This document shows positions 1 through 6,788 of a DNA stretch of 10,805 bases, piece by piece. The stretch is from the NCBI GenBank assembly GCA_003167055.1, contig PMUE01000319.1, forward strand, positions 483 to 11,287. The letters are read 5' to 3'. Position 1 is the stretch's first letter. Every line of letters begins with the position of its first letter. The stretch is from Vulcanimicrobiota bacterium (GTDB lineage: Bacteria; Vulcanimicrobiota; Vulcanimicrobiia; Vulcanimicrobiales; Vulcanimicrobiaceae). The position numbers and the translations under genes were made by a program. The notes beneath the pieces are model-generated. The model did no database searches and had not been told where the DNA came from. It saw only the letters and a list, made by a program, of their open reading frames with translations.

Positions 1-683
1 CGGAGGCCTTCGGCATCCACGTAATCATCGACGCTCGACCCGCGCATTTCGGTTGCACGGAGCAGTACGTCGCGGATCGCGTGGTACAGCCGGAGAATCG
101 CCGGCTTGGTCAACGCTTTGGCGGCCCGGCCGGGACGGATCCCGGCTTCCCAAAGCGCCTCGCAGGCATAGATGTTGCCGATGCCCGCGATGCGATGCTG
201 ATCGAGCAATAAAGACTTGATCGGCGTCGTCCGCCCAGAGAGCATACCTGCAAAGCCCTCCGGTGTAAAGGCGGAAGTGAGGGGCTCGACGCCGAGATCG
301 GCGTCCCAGGGCTCATCGGGTTCGACCAGCCGCATCCGGCCAAACGTCCGCACGTCGGCAAAACTCAGCCGCGTTCCATCCGTATAATGCAGCACGACGT
401 GGGTACCCGGAAAGTCGGTCTCTCCGGCCCGCTGGAGCACGAGGCGCCCCGTCATACGCAGGCTGGTGACCAATCGCCGGCCCGACGAGAGTTCGATCAC
501 CACGTACTTGGCACGCCGTCCGACGCCCTCGATTCGCTCGCCGGGCAGGGCAGCGGCAAACCGGACGCCCGGGGGCGCCACGGCCATCTTTGGAAGGTGA
601 ATCTTTACGGATTTGATCGTTTTGCCCGCGACCGTGTGAGCTAGGCCGCGGGCGATCGTCTCGACTTCAGGTAACTCGGGCAC
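1..683 (-). CDS. mutM: Formamidopyrimidine-DNA glycosylase (Fpg/MutM), 3' part missing
   Basis: Base-excision repair enzyme that removes 8-oxoguanine and formamidopyrimidines from DNA and nicks the abasic site by beta/delta-elimination. The start is GTG at 683..681, giving MPELPEVETIARGL, the family's invariant N-terminus. After removal of Met, the N-terminal Pro is the Schiff-base nucleophile and the next Glu is catalytic. Lys59 in GRRAKYVVIEL matches the conserved beta-elimination lysine. LRMTGRL, the FADVRTFGRM segment and IAGIGNIYACEALWEAGI (helix-two-turn-helix region) follow in family order. About 227 codons are present; the family is usually about 270 residues, so the C-terminal zinc finger (CX2C...CX2C) lies beyond the window edge. 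The stop of the upstream gene is 12 nt before the start, no Shine-Dalgarno is visible, and a TGATACGCT motif lies just upstream. Identification is secure; only the missing end is unseen. Confidence 0.96.
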   Translation of the reverse strand, partial: MPELPEVETIARGLAHTVAGKTIKSVKIHLPKMAVAPPGVRFAAALPGERIEGVGRRAKYVVIELSSGRRLVTSLRMTGRLVLQRAGETDFPGTHVVLHYTDGTRLSFADVRTFGRMRLVEPDEPWDADLGVEPLTSAFTPEGFAGMLSGRTTPIKSLLLDQHRIAGIGNIYACEALWEAGIRPGRAAKALTKPAILRLYHAIRDVLLRATEMRGSSVDDYVDAEGL

Positions 684-689
684 ACGCCC

Positions 690-698
690 AGCGTATCA
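690..698 (-). promoter_or_regulatory. Putative extended -10 element (TGATACGCT) upstream of mutM
   Basis: Read on the minus strand, TG-A-TACGCT matches the extended -10 form TGN-TANNNT. Six nt separate it from the mutM GTG, so transcription would begin at or next to the start codon and give a leaderless mRNA. The TGA is also the stop codon of the upstream gene. The same arrangement occurs before the FAH gene at 7507..7515. No good -35 hexamer is visible. Function is inferred from position and similarity only. Confidence 0.4.
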
Positions 699-1076
699 CT
701 CGCGGCGGCGTGTCACCACGATATATTGCGTCGTGCCGGAAATCGGCGTAATATGCGCGTCATATTCACCGGGCTGCTCGTCACCGAAGGCACTGATCTC
801 GTGCAAGTCGGGCTGCAGATGGAGGAAGCAGAACGAGCCATCCGGCTGCACGCTGGTGGTTACGACTTCCGTCGCAGAACGTGCGACGATGATATTCTCG
901 GGACTTCCCGGCGCGTATGCCAACGCAACGACCTTCAACGGATCGACGTCGATGCGACCGCAAATCGCTCCGGGTTGTGCGAGTTCCGGTGAGATCGTGC
1001 TCTCAGCGGATGCACAGAGGGGTGTCGCGATCAGCGCTGCTCCCAGCGCCATCGCCGACAGAAGTAAACGTTTCAT
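696..1076 (-). CDS. Small secreted protein of unknown function with a cysteine pair
   Basis: I do not recognise a named family. The 126-residue product starts with a clear Sec signal peptide: MKRLLL, a hydrophobic stretch, then cleavage probably after CASA at residue 24. The mature part is about 100 residues, with two cysteines (C39 and C83) that could form a disulfide. PDGSFCFLHLQPDLHEISAF resembles the 'G-x-F-x-F-x-x-L-x-P-G' strand pattern of carboxypeptidase-regulatory-like beta-sandwich domains, so a small beta-sandwich fold is a reasonable guess. The end is Arg-rich (TRRRE). It lies 36 nt downstream of the DUF192 gene and 12 nt upstream of mutM on the same strand, so it may share their transcript. 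A TTATAG hexamer directly before its ATG suggests its own promoter too. The gene is probably real; its function is unknown. Confidence 0.8.
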   Translation of the reverse strand: MKRLLLSAMALGAALIATPLCASAESTISPELAQPGAICGRIDVDPLKVVALAYAPGSPENIIVARSATEVVTTSVQPDGSFCFLHLQPDLHEISAFGDEQPGEYDAHITPISGTTQYIVVTRRRE

Positions 1077-1081
1077 GCCCT

Positions 1082-1087
1082 CTATAA
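1082..1087 (-). promoter_or_regulatory. Possible -10 hexamer (TTATAG) before the small secreted protein
   Basis: TTATAG lies five nt upstream of the ATG at 1076 on the minus strand, inside the 36-nt gap after the DUF192 gene. That distance would place transcription initiation at the start codon. The GAGGG between them is too close to the ATG to be a normal Shine-Dalgarno site. No convincing -35 is visible. This is a weak call made from position. Confidence 0.3.
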
Positions 1088-1112
1088 CGCGGTACGCACC
1101 GAAACAGTGACG

Positions 1113-1556
1113 CTAGCTGTGTAATTCGACCAAATCTGTGAGGCGGGTTCCTGTCACAATTCCGTCGGTAGCCGCTTCACCGGCAGGCAATTCAATCACG
1201 AATTTCGCCGTGCCCGAGCGGCGCGGAATTGCATCATCCGGCGTCGTCTCTGGAACGACGGGCACGTTGGCCGCGATACTGCGCACCGTGCCGTCGGCAG
1301 CCACGAACACCATATCGAGCGGCACAAGCGTGTTCTTCATCCAAAACGTTATCGGCGCATCCTGCTCGAAGACGAACACCATCCCCGCGTGCTTGGGCAA
1401 ATGCGTCACACTCATCAAGCCGGTCTCGCGCTCGTCTTCCGTATTAGCGACCTGCAACGTCAGCGTTGCGTGCGGCGCGTGCACGAACATCGTCGGTAAA
1501 TGCTGCGGCGCCGGCGTCGCCTGCGCAATCAGTGCGGCAAGAAGCACGGCGATCAC
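1113..1556 (-). CDS. Secreted DUF192 family protein
   Basis: A 147-residue DUF192 protein (a small beta-barrel domain, often exported, of unresolved biochemical role). The start is GTG at 1556, which overlaps the polA stop by 4 nt (GTGA). An excellent Shine-Dalgarno (GAGGAGGT, 1563..1570) lies 6 nt upstream inside polA and fixes this start. Residues 1-13 (MIAVLLAALIAQA) look like a short signal peptide. The DUF192 hallmarks follow: R43-x-x-GLM (46-48), GMVFVFE (58-64), FWMKNT (71-76) and PLDMVF (79-84). Length fits a full domain. Coupling to polA suggests co-expression, although no functional link between DUF192 and DNA replication is known to me. The family call is firm; the function is unknown. 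Confidence 0.93.
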   Translation of the reverse strand: MIAVLLAALIAQATPAPQHLPTMFVHAPHATLTLQVANTEDERETGLMSVTHLPKHAGMVFVFEQDAPITFWMKNTLVPLDMVFVAADGTVRSIAANVPVVPETTPDDAIPRRSGTAKFVIELPAGEAATDGIVTGTRLTDLVELHS

Positions 1557-4183
1557 GCTTGCACCTCCTCAGCCATCATCTCGACGTCATACCAGTTCGC
1601 GCCGGATTTTACCGTCACTTCGAGCGGGACCGATAACACCAAGGCCTCCTCCATTTCGCGGCGCGCGAGATTGGCGAGCGCCTGCACCTGATCGCGCCGC
1701 ACTTCGAAGATCAATTCGTCGTGAATCTGCAACAGCATCGTGGCGTCGAGCCCTGCGGCGCGAACCGCGCGATCGGTCTTCACCATCGCGAGCTTCATCA
1801 GGTCGGCGGCGCTGCCTTGTAACGGTGCATTGGTCGCTTCGCGTTCCGCCGCGGAACGCAACATGTAGTTACTGGAGGTCAGCGCCGGCATGTAGCGGCG
1901 GCGTCCCAGAATCGTGGTCACGTAGCCGAGATCACGCGCTTCTTCCAGCGTACGATCGATGTACGCCCGGACCGAGGGGAAGCGCGCAAAGTAAGCCTCG
2001 GTGATCTCGCGCGCCTGCGCGCGCGGAATCTCCAAGCGTTGCGCCAGGCCGAAATCCGACATGCCGTAGAGCAGACCGAAGTTGACGCTCTTGGCCATAC
2101 GACGCTGGTTGCCGTCGACGCTCGCATCGCCACCGACGTCAAAGATCTGTCGCGCGGTGAAATCGTGAATGTCTTGACCGTCCTCGAAGGCGCTGCGCAT
2201 CGCTTCGTCACCGGAGAGATCGGCCATCAGCCGCAGTTCGATCTGACTGTAGTCCGCGGCGAGCAACACGTAGTCGCGGTTCTTTGCGATGAACGCCTTG
2301 CGGATGCGCCGTCCCAAATCGCCGCGCACCGGAATGTTCTGCAGATTCGGATTCGTCGACGAGAGACGTCCGGTCGCGGTTGCGGTTTGATTGAACACCG
2401 TGTGCAAACGCGATTGCGCATCGAGCAACGCAGGGATGACGTCGATGTAGGTGTTTTTGAGTTTGGTCACTTCGCGCCATTCCAGCACCAGCGCGCAAAT
2501 CGGGTAGTCCTTCGCTAAGCCTTGCAAGACTTCGACGCCGGTCGCCCAGCCGGTCTTGGTTTTCTTGCCGCCGGGAATCTGCAGCTTGCCGAAGAGAATG
2601 TTGCCGAGTTGCAGCGGCGAGCCGATGTTGAATTCCTCGCCGGCGAAATCGTAGATGCGCTGCTGCAAGCGGGCGGCAGCGGTATCGACTTCTTCGGCCA
2701 ACACCGCGAGTTCCGATGGGTCGACCGCGATGCCGGCCGCCTCCACGCGCGCGAGCAACGGCGCGAGCGGCACCTCGACCTCTTCGTACACGCGCATCTG
2801 CGCGCGCTCTTCGAGTACCGGCCGCATCACGTCGAGCAACTGCAGGGTCGCATCCGCGTGCGCGGCGGCATCGTCGACGGGCGCGCCGGACAAATGTTCC
2901 GCCGCCGCATCGGTGATCGCCGAAAATGCGCGCGACGGGTTGAGCAGATGCGCGGCGAGCATCGCATCATCGGCAACGCCGGTCAAAGCGATACCGTGCG
3001 CATCAAGCACGCGTGCAACCCGTTTGGCGTCGTACGCCACGATGCGCGGCGAAGTGGCGAGGACGTGCAGCAGCGCTGCGCGCACCGGTTCGTGCTCGAG
3101 CGTGCCGGCTGCAAACGCGATGCCGGTGCCACGCGCGCCGGAGAGCCCGATCGCGTCGTCGCGCACCGCGAGCGCGAGCCGCTCGCCGGTCGCAAGCGAG
3201 CGGATCTCCTCGGCCAGCCGCGCGAACTCCGGCGGATCGACCGACGCCACGTAACTGCGGTACGTGCCCTCGAGTTTTGCATCCCCCGCAAAGAGCGGCA
3301 GGCCGTCGACCGGCGCTTTCAATCGCGCCAGCAATGTCTTGAATTCGAGTTGCGCGTAGAGCGGATAGAGCGCGGCGTCGCTCGGCGCTTCGTAACGTCG
3401 CTCCCAGTCGATGGTGAGCGGAAGATCACGGCGCACAACCGAGACATCGCGGCAAATTTGTGCCTGCGCGCCATAGTCTTGCACGAGCTTCTCGAGTTTG
3501 GGACTGCCGGCGAGTGACGGATCGGCCACCAGCGCATCGAGCGAGCCGGCGGCCTTGAGCAACTTGGTCGCCGTCTTTTCGCCGACGCCCGGAATACCGG
3601 GCAGATTGTCCGATGGATCGCCTTTGAGTCCGCGGTAGTCAGGTAATTGATTCGGCTGCAGTTCAAACCGCTCGTAGACCGCAGCGGGATCGTAGCGTCC
3701 GAGCTCGGTGATCCCGCGCCGCGTGGTCAGCACGGTGGTATGCTCGTCGACGATCTGCAGAAGATCGAGATCGCCTGTCACCACTAACGCGTCTTCGCCC
3801 GCCTCTTCGGCCTGCCGCGCGAGCGTTGCGATGATGTCGTCGGCCTCTTGTCCTTCGATCTCGACGATCGGGATGTGATGCACGGCCAGCACGTCGCGCA
3901 CCAGTGCGAATTGGCTGCGCAGATCGTCGGGCATCGCGTCGCGTTGCGCTTTATATTCCTTATAGAGCGCCACGCGCTCGGCCGGCATCCCCTTGTCGAA
4001 CGCGGCGATAATGTGGGTGGGCTTCTCGTCGTTGATGATCTTGTTGAGCATCATCGTAAAGCCGTACACGGCGTTGATCGGCATGCCGCGCACCGTGGTG
4101 AGCGGTGGCAGGGCGAAGAACGCGCGGTACACCAGACCGTAGGTGTCGAGCAGCATTAGGCGATTGGGTCGTTTGCGAGCCAT
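1553..4183 (-). CDS. polA: DNA polymerase I, with degenerate proofreading domain
   Basis: Family A DNA polymerase of 876 residues, acting in Okazaki-fragment maturation and repair gap filling. The N-terminal 5' nuclease domain (about 1-290) keeps its metal-binding acids: D13, D63, E113/D115/D116, D138/D140 and D189/D192, followed by a helix-hairpin-helix (GIPGVGEKTA). The middle region (about 310-480) has the 3'-5' exonuclease fold in outline, but the Exo I DxE is replaced (LALAVRDDAIGLS) and the Exo II Asn/Asp are lost (IVAYDAKR), so proofreading is probably absent, as in Taq and Bst. The polymerase domain has motif A (DYSQIELR from D644), motif B (RRMAKSVNFGLLYG, F702) and motif C (QIHDE, H821-D822-E823). 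The ATG at 4183..4181 overlaps the upstream TAA by one nt (TAATG) and has no good Shine-Dalgarno, so initiation probably depends on translational coupling. The gene call is secure. Confidence 0.98.
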   Translation of the reverse strand: MARKRPNRLMLLDTYGLVYRAFFALPPLTTVRGMPINAVYGFTMMLNKIINDEKPTHIIAAFDKGMPAERVALYKEYKAQRDAMPDDLRSQFALVRDVLAVHHIPIVEIEGQEADDIIATLARQAEEAGEDALVVTGDLDLLQIVDEHTTVLTTRRGITELGRYDPAAVYERFELQPNQLPDYRGLKGDPSDNLPGIPGVGEKTATKLLKAAGSLDALVADPSLAGSPKLEKLVQDYGAQAQICRDVSVVRRDLPLTIDWERRYEAPSDAALYPLYAQLEFKTLLARLKAPVDGLPLFAGDAKLEGTYRSYVASVDPPEFARLAEEIRSLATGERLALAVRDDAIGLSGARGTGIAFAAGTLEHEPVRAALLHVLATSPRIVAYDAKRVARVLDAHGIALTGVADDAMLAAHLLNPSRAFSAITDAAAEHLSGAPVDDAAAHADATLQLLDVMRPVLEERAQMRVYEEVEVPLAPLLARVEAAGIAVDPSELAVLAEEVDTAAARLQQRIYDFAGEEFNIGSPLQLGNILFGKLQIPGGKKTKTGWATGVEVLQGLAKDYPICALVLEWREVTKLKNTYIDVIPALLDAQSRLHTVFNQTATATGRLSSTNPNLQNIPVRGDLGRRIRKAFIAKNRDYVLLAADYSQIELRLMADLSGDEAMRSAFEDGQDIHDFTARQIFDVGGDASVDGNQRRMAKSVNFGLLYGMSDFGLAQRLEIPRAQAREITEAYFARFPSVRAYIDRTLEEARDLGYVTTILGRRRYMPALTSSNYMLRSAAEREATNAPLQGSAADLMKLAMVKTDRAVRAAGLDATMLLQIHDELIFEVRRDQVQALANLARREMEEALVLSVPLEVTVKSGANWYDVEMMAEEVQA
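1563..1570 (-). promoter_or_regulatory. Strong Shine-Dalgarno for the DUF192 gene
   Basis: GAGGAGGT on the minus strand, inside the last codons of polA, six nt before the GTG at 1556. It settles the choice of a GTG start that overlaps the polA stop, and it is the strongest ribosome-binding site in the minus-strand block. Confidence 0.8.
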
Positions 4184-6564
4184 TACTGGACCGTAATCGG
4201 CGACGAAGCCGCGATCACCCGCCCATCGTCGTTGATCGCAAGGATCGAGAGCGTGTAGCTCCCACGCACGCTCGGGAGTTGCACCGCAATCGCGCTACCG
4301 TTGTAGCGCGCGACGTTCCACGAAACCGCTTGGGTGTCGGCCTGCTCGAGCGAAAGATTCTGCGGCGGTGACGAGCGGCGCTCAAAGCCGAGCACTTGCG
4401 CGTGTTCGCCGGTGGCGTCAACCCACGGATGCCACGTCCGTCCTTCGGGAGCGCTGACCTGCGTGACCGCAAGGCCCACCGCGAGGAGTGCCGGTGCCGA
4501 TTCGAAGACCGCGCCGCCCGACGGCGCGCCGCGGCTGATGCGCACGATCGCCGTTCCCGCGCTGCCTGCGACGTCGCGCAAGATGAAGTTGACCGGCGCC
4601 CCCGCTGCTAAACCGCCCGGGGGCATTCCGATGCTCGCGTTGATCGGCCGTCCCGGCGCATCGAGCGCGAGCGGGACGCTCGTCCACGCGATCGCACCGT
4701 CGCGCACGAATGCAGCGCCGACGCGCAGATCGCCGGGTGCGTCCGCGATCCGCAATGCCGCCGACGCGCGGCCGTCATGCACGGGCGCGACCACCGTCTG
4801 CGTGCCGCTCGCGCTCTCGAGCGTCAGCAAGGCTTCACCCTGGGCGCCATCGAGCGATGCGTCGATGCGCGCGTCGTCACCAGCGCGGTAGATGCTGCGG
4901 TCGAGCGTGATGCGTACGTTTGCGCTCCCGTTGAGGCTCGTGTCCTGCGTCGCTTGCGGCACGATGTCGACTTGTTGCGCATCGGTGGCCTTCGCGCCGC
5001 TCGCGTCGATCGTCGCAAAGACGAGGTTGGTTCCGAGCGACGGTGCGCTGAAGGTGCCGTGAGCGTGTCCGTCGGCATCGAGCGTGAGCGCTTGCTCTTG
5101 GGTCGTAGGCCCGTGCTGCAACTGCACGGTTACGCGCGCGCCCGCCGCTGGTTTCTCGCTGCCGACTTCTTCGCCGAACACGTCGAAGTTGACCGGCGTG
5201 CCGAGCGTCTGCTGATCGCGATCGAGTTGCAGGCGCACCGCAAGCGATGCGGTGGGCACGACGATGCGCGTCACCGCGCTCGCGCCGCCGGCATCAATGC
5301 GCACGCCGTAGGTTGACGGCAAACCATCGGTTGGGTGCGCGATCATCACCGTCGCGTGACCGTCACCGTTGGTCTGCACCGTCTGATCGAGCCACGGCGA
5401 GGTTCCCCACGGAATCTCGGGTGAGGCGTAGCCGGGAAACACGTGCGGCGAGCGCACGATCTGCACGTGTACCGCAACGCCGCCCCGCGACGAGGTAATG
5501 TTTACCGGAACATCATTGGCGGCGTCGCACGGCCCGTCGCATCCGCCGGCAACTTCGAGCGAGAGTCCGTTCGCGTCGGCGTCGACGTGCACGGTTGCGC
5601 CGCCGACACCGCCGTCGACTTGCGCGAGCACCGCGTAGTCGCCGGCCGCCGCATTCGCCGGGATCGGAATGTCGGAACTAAATGCGCCCGCACCATCGAC
5701 CGGTGCATCAACTTGAGCGAGCAACGTGCTGCCCAGACGCATCGCAATCGACGCCGTGCCCGTCGCCGGTCGCAACGACGCGTTGGAGCGCGTGCGGGCA
5801 AATCCGACGACGCGTACCGTGCCGCCGGCGTGGACTACCGCCGTGTCGGTTCGGACGCCGACGATCGTGGCCGGCAGCGGCGCCTGCGGCAAGAAGCTCG
5901 CAAAGGTGTAACTATTGCCCCACTGCGCGAGCGCAAAGACCGGACGCGGCGAACGGTTCCAGCGCACGAGCCCATTCGTGTCGGTATAGCGCGCTTCAAA
6001 GCTATTGTTGACGACGAATTGCACGCGCATGTGTGCAAGCGCGCGTCCGGTGCCGAGATCCGTCGCATAGAGCAAAAGTTCGCCGGGTGTTTCTTTCGTT
6101 AGGAGCCCAACGCGCGTGCGATTGATCCAGACTTGCTCGCCGACGTCGCCGCGGCGTGCTTCGACGACGAAGAAACCTTCGCGCGAACCGAGCTGCACGT
6201 CGACCTCGCTGGATTGAAATTGATAACCGCCCGGCGGCGTAAAGCTAAATGTGCTGATCGCATGACGGCCGCGCGTGTCAATAGCGCGGGGTCGCGCATT
6301 CGAGCCGGCGGTTACGACGTCGGCTGGATCGACTTGATACACGGCAAATTGCACCGGTGCGCCGGAATAGGTATCCAAGCGCACCGTCGTGGCTTGCCAC
6401 GGCACGTTTGAATCACTCGCGAAGAGGGCAAAGTAAGCGTCGAGTTTATGGAGATCGACAATCGGCCGTGCAGCAATGACCGGCGCGCTAAGCAGTGCAA
6501 GCGCCAGCATGACGCCCAGGAAGGCCCGTATTCGAAACACGACGCGGGTGAGGTTTCGCGGCAT
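4183..6564 (-). CDS. Secreted alpha-2-macroglobulin-like protein without a thioester domain
   Basis: A large exported protein built of macroglobulin (MG) beta-sandwich domains. Counting from the in-frame ATG at 6609 (808 residues), an MG2-like domain spans about 250-350 (TDTAVVHAGGTVRVVGFAR, then a G-x-F...lp..a..G-D-Y pattern). A bait-region/MG5-6-like segment runs about 565-700 (ITLDRSIYRAGDDARI, then LLTLES). The last ~55 residues (SWNVARYNGSAIAV, YTLSILAINDDGRVIAA) resemble the start of the A2M MG7 domain. The protein ends there: no CxEQ thioester motif or helical thioester domain, and half the usual bacterial A2M length (about 1500-1900). A CDGPC cysteine pair lies near 357. I prefer the ATG at 6564 (793 residues), because it gives a normal signal peptide (MPRNLTRVVFRIRAF, then LGVMLALALLSAPVIA) and leaves room upstream for the dyad and a promoter. 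No Shine-Dalgarno supports either start. The role is unknown; family A2Ms trap proteases in the periplasm. Confidence 0.85.
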   Translation of the reverse strand: MPRNLTRVVFRIRAFLGVMLALALLSAPVIAARPIVDLHKLDAYFALFASDSNVPWQATTVRLDTYSGAPVQFAVYQVDPADVVTAGSNARPRAIDTRGRHAISTFSFTPPGGYQFQSSEVDVQLGSREGFFVVEARRGDVGEQVWINRTRVGLLTKETPGELLLYATDLGTGRALAHMRVQFVVNNSFEARYTDTNGLVRWNRSPRPVFALAQWGNSYTFASFLPQAPLPATIVGVRTDTAVVHAGGTVRVVGFARTRSNASLRPATGTASIAMRLGSTLLAQVDAPVDGAGAFSSDIPIPANAAAGDYAVLAQVDGGVGGATVHVDADANGLSLEVAGGCDGPCDAANDVPVNITSSRGGVAVHVQIVRSPHVFPGYASPEIPWGTSPWLDQTVQTNGDGHATVMIAHPTDGLPSTYGVRIDAGGASAVTRIVVPTASLAVRLQLDRDQQTLGTPVNFDVFGEEVGSEKPAAGARVTVQLQHGPTTQEQALTLDADGHAHGTFSAPSLGTNLVFATIDASGAKATDAQQVDIVPQATQDTSLNGSANVRITLDRSIYRAGDDARIDASLDGAQGEALLTLESASGTQTVVAPVHDGRASAALRIADAPGDLRVGAAFVRDGAIAWTSVPLALDAPGRPINASIGMPPGGLAAGAPVNFILRDVAGSAGTAIVRISRGAPSGGAVFESAPALLAVGLAVTQVSAPEGRTWHPWVDATGEHAQVLGFERRSSPPQNLSLEQADTQAVSWNVARYNGSAIAVQLPSVRGSYTLSILAINDDGRVIAASSPITVQ

Positions 6565-6581
6565 CCCAGGATCGGTCCCAC

Positions 6582-6599
6582 GGGGAAGGTCGCTTCCCC
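6582..6599. promoter_or_regulatory. Perfect inverted repeat in the divergent intergenic region
   Basis: GGGGAAG-GTCG-CTTCCCC is a perfect 7-bp dyad with a 4-nt loop, between the divergent starts at 6564 and 6623. As RNA on the minus strand it would form a strong hairpin ending 17 nt before the macroglobulin ATG. As DNA it could be an operator covering both promoters. No T-run follows on either strand, so it is not a typical terminator. If the macroglobulin started at 6609, the dyad would be coding, which is one reason to prefer 6564. Confidence 0.5.
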
Positions 6600-6622
6600 A
6601 GGGCCGCATAAAGCGTGAATCC

Positions 6623-6787
6623 GTGAACGAGTCCGACTCAGGGAACTCCCTCTCGACGCGCTGCCGTTACTGCGGGTGTGAAGAAACCACCGAGCAGATG
6701 TCCGATCCGGCCGAGCGCCGCCACCTGCAAGTCATCGTCGCTTGCGCGTCGTGTGGACGCCAGTTCACCGTACTCTCCACCAACTGA
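6623..6787 (+). CDS. Small zinc-ribbon protein
   Basis: A 54-residue product from GTG at 6623 (MNESDSGNSLSTRCRYCGCE...). Two Cys-x2-Cys knuckles (C14/C17 and C41/C44) are separated by 23 residues, the spacing of a minimal zinc ribbon; C19 is an extra cysteine. The C-terminal half (HLQVIVACASCGRQFTVL) reads like the second zinc-ribbon hairpin. A downstream in-frame ATG would lose the first knuckle, so the GTG is preferred although its Shine-Dalgarno is poor. The stop TGA is one nt from the ATG of the next gene (TGATATG), suggesting translational coupling. Zinc ribbons of this size bind nucleic acid or partner proteins; nothing indicates which. The ORF reads open further upstream in the same frame, but that part is antisense to the macroglobulin gene. 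Confidence 0.6.
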   Translation: MNESDSGNSLSTRCRYCGCEETTEQMSDPAERRHLQVIVACASCGRQFTVLSTN

Positions 6788-6788
6788 T

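Noticed and set aside
1138..3517. Long plus-strand open frames (for example 1138..2004 and 2522..3517) opposite DUF192 and polA
   Set aside because: Their translations are Arg/Ser/Ala-rich with no recognisable motifs, and they lie antisense to genes with intact catalytic motifs. They are composition-driven shadows of high GC.
4334..6102. Plus-strand open frames opposite the macroglobulin gene (4334..4891, 4777..5316, 5443..6102)
   Set aside because: Low-complexity Arg-rich products without signal peptides, motifs or Shine-Dalgarno sites, antisense to a frame with clear domain patterns.
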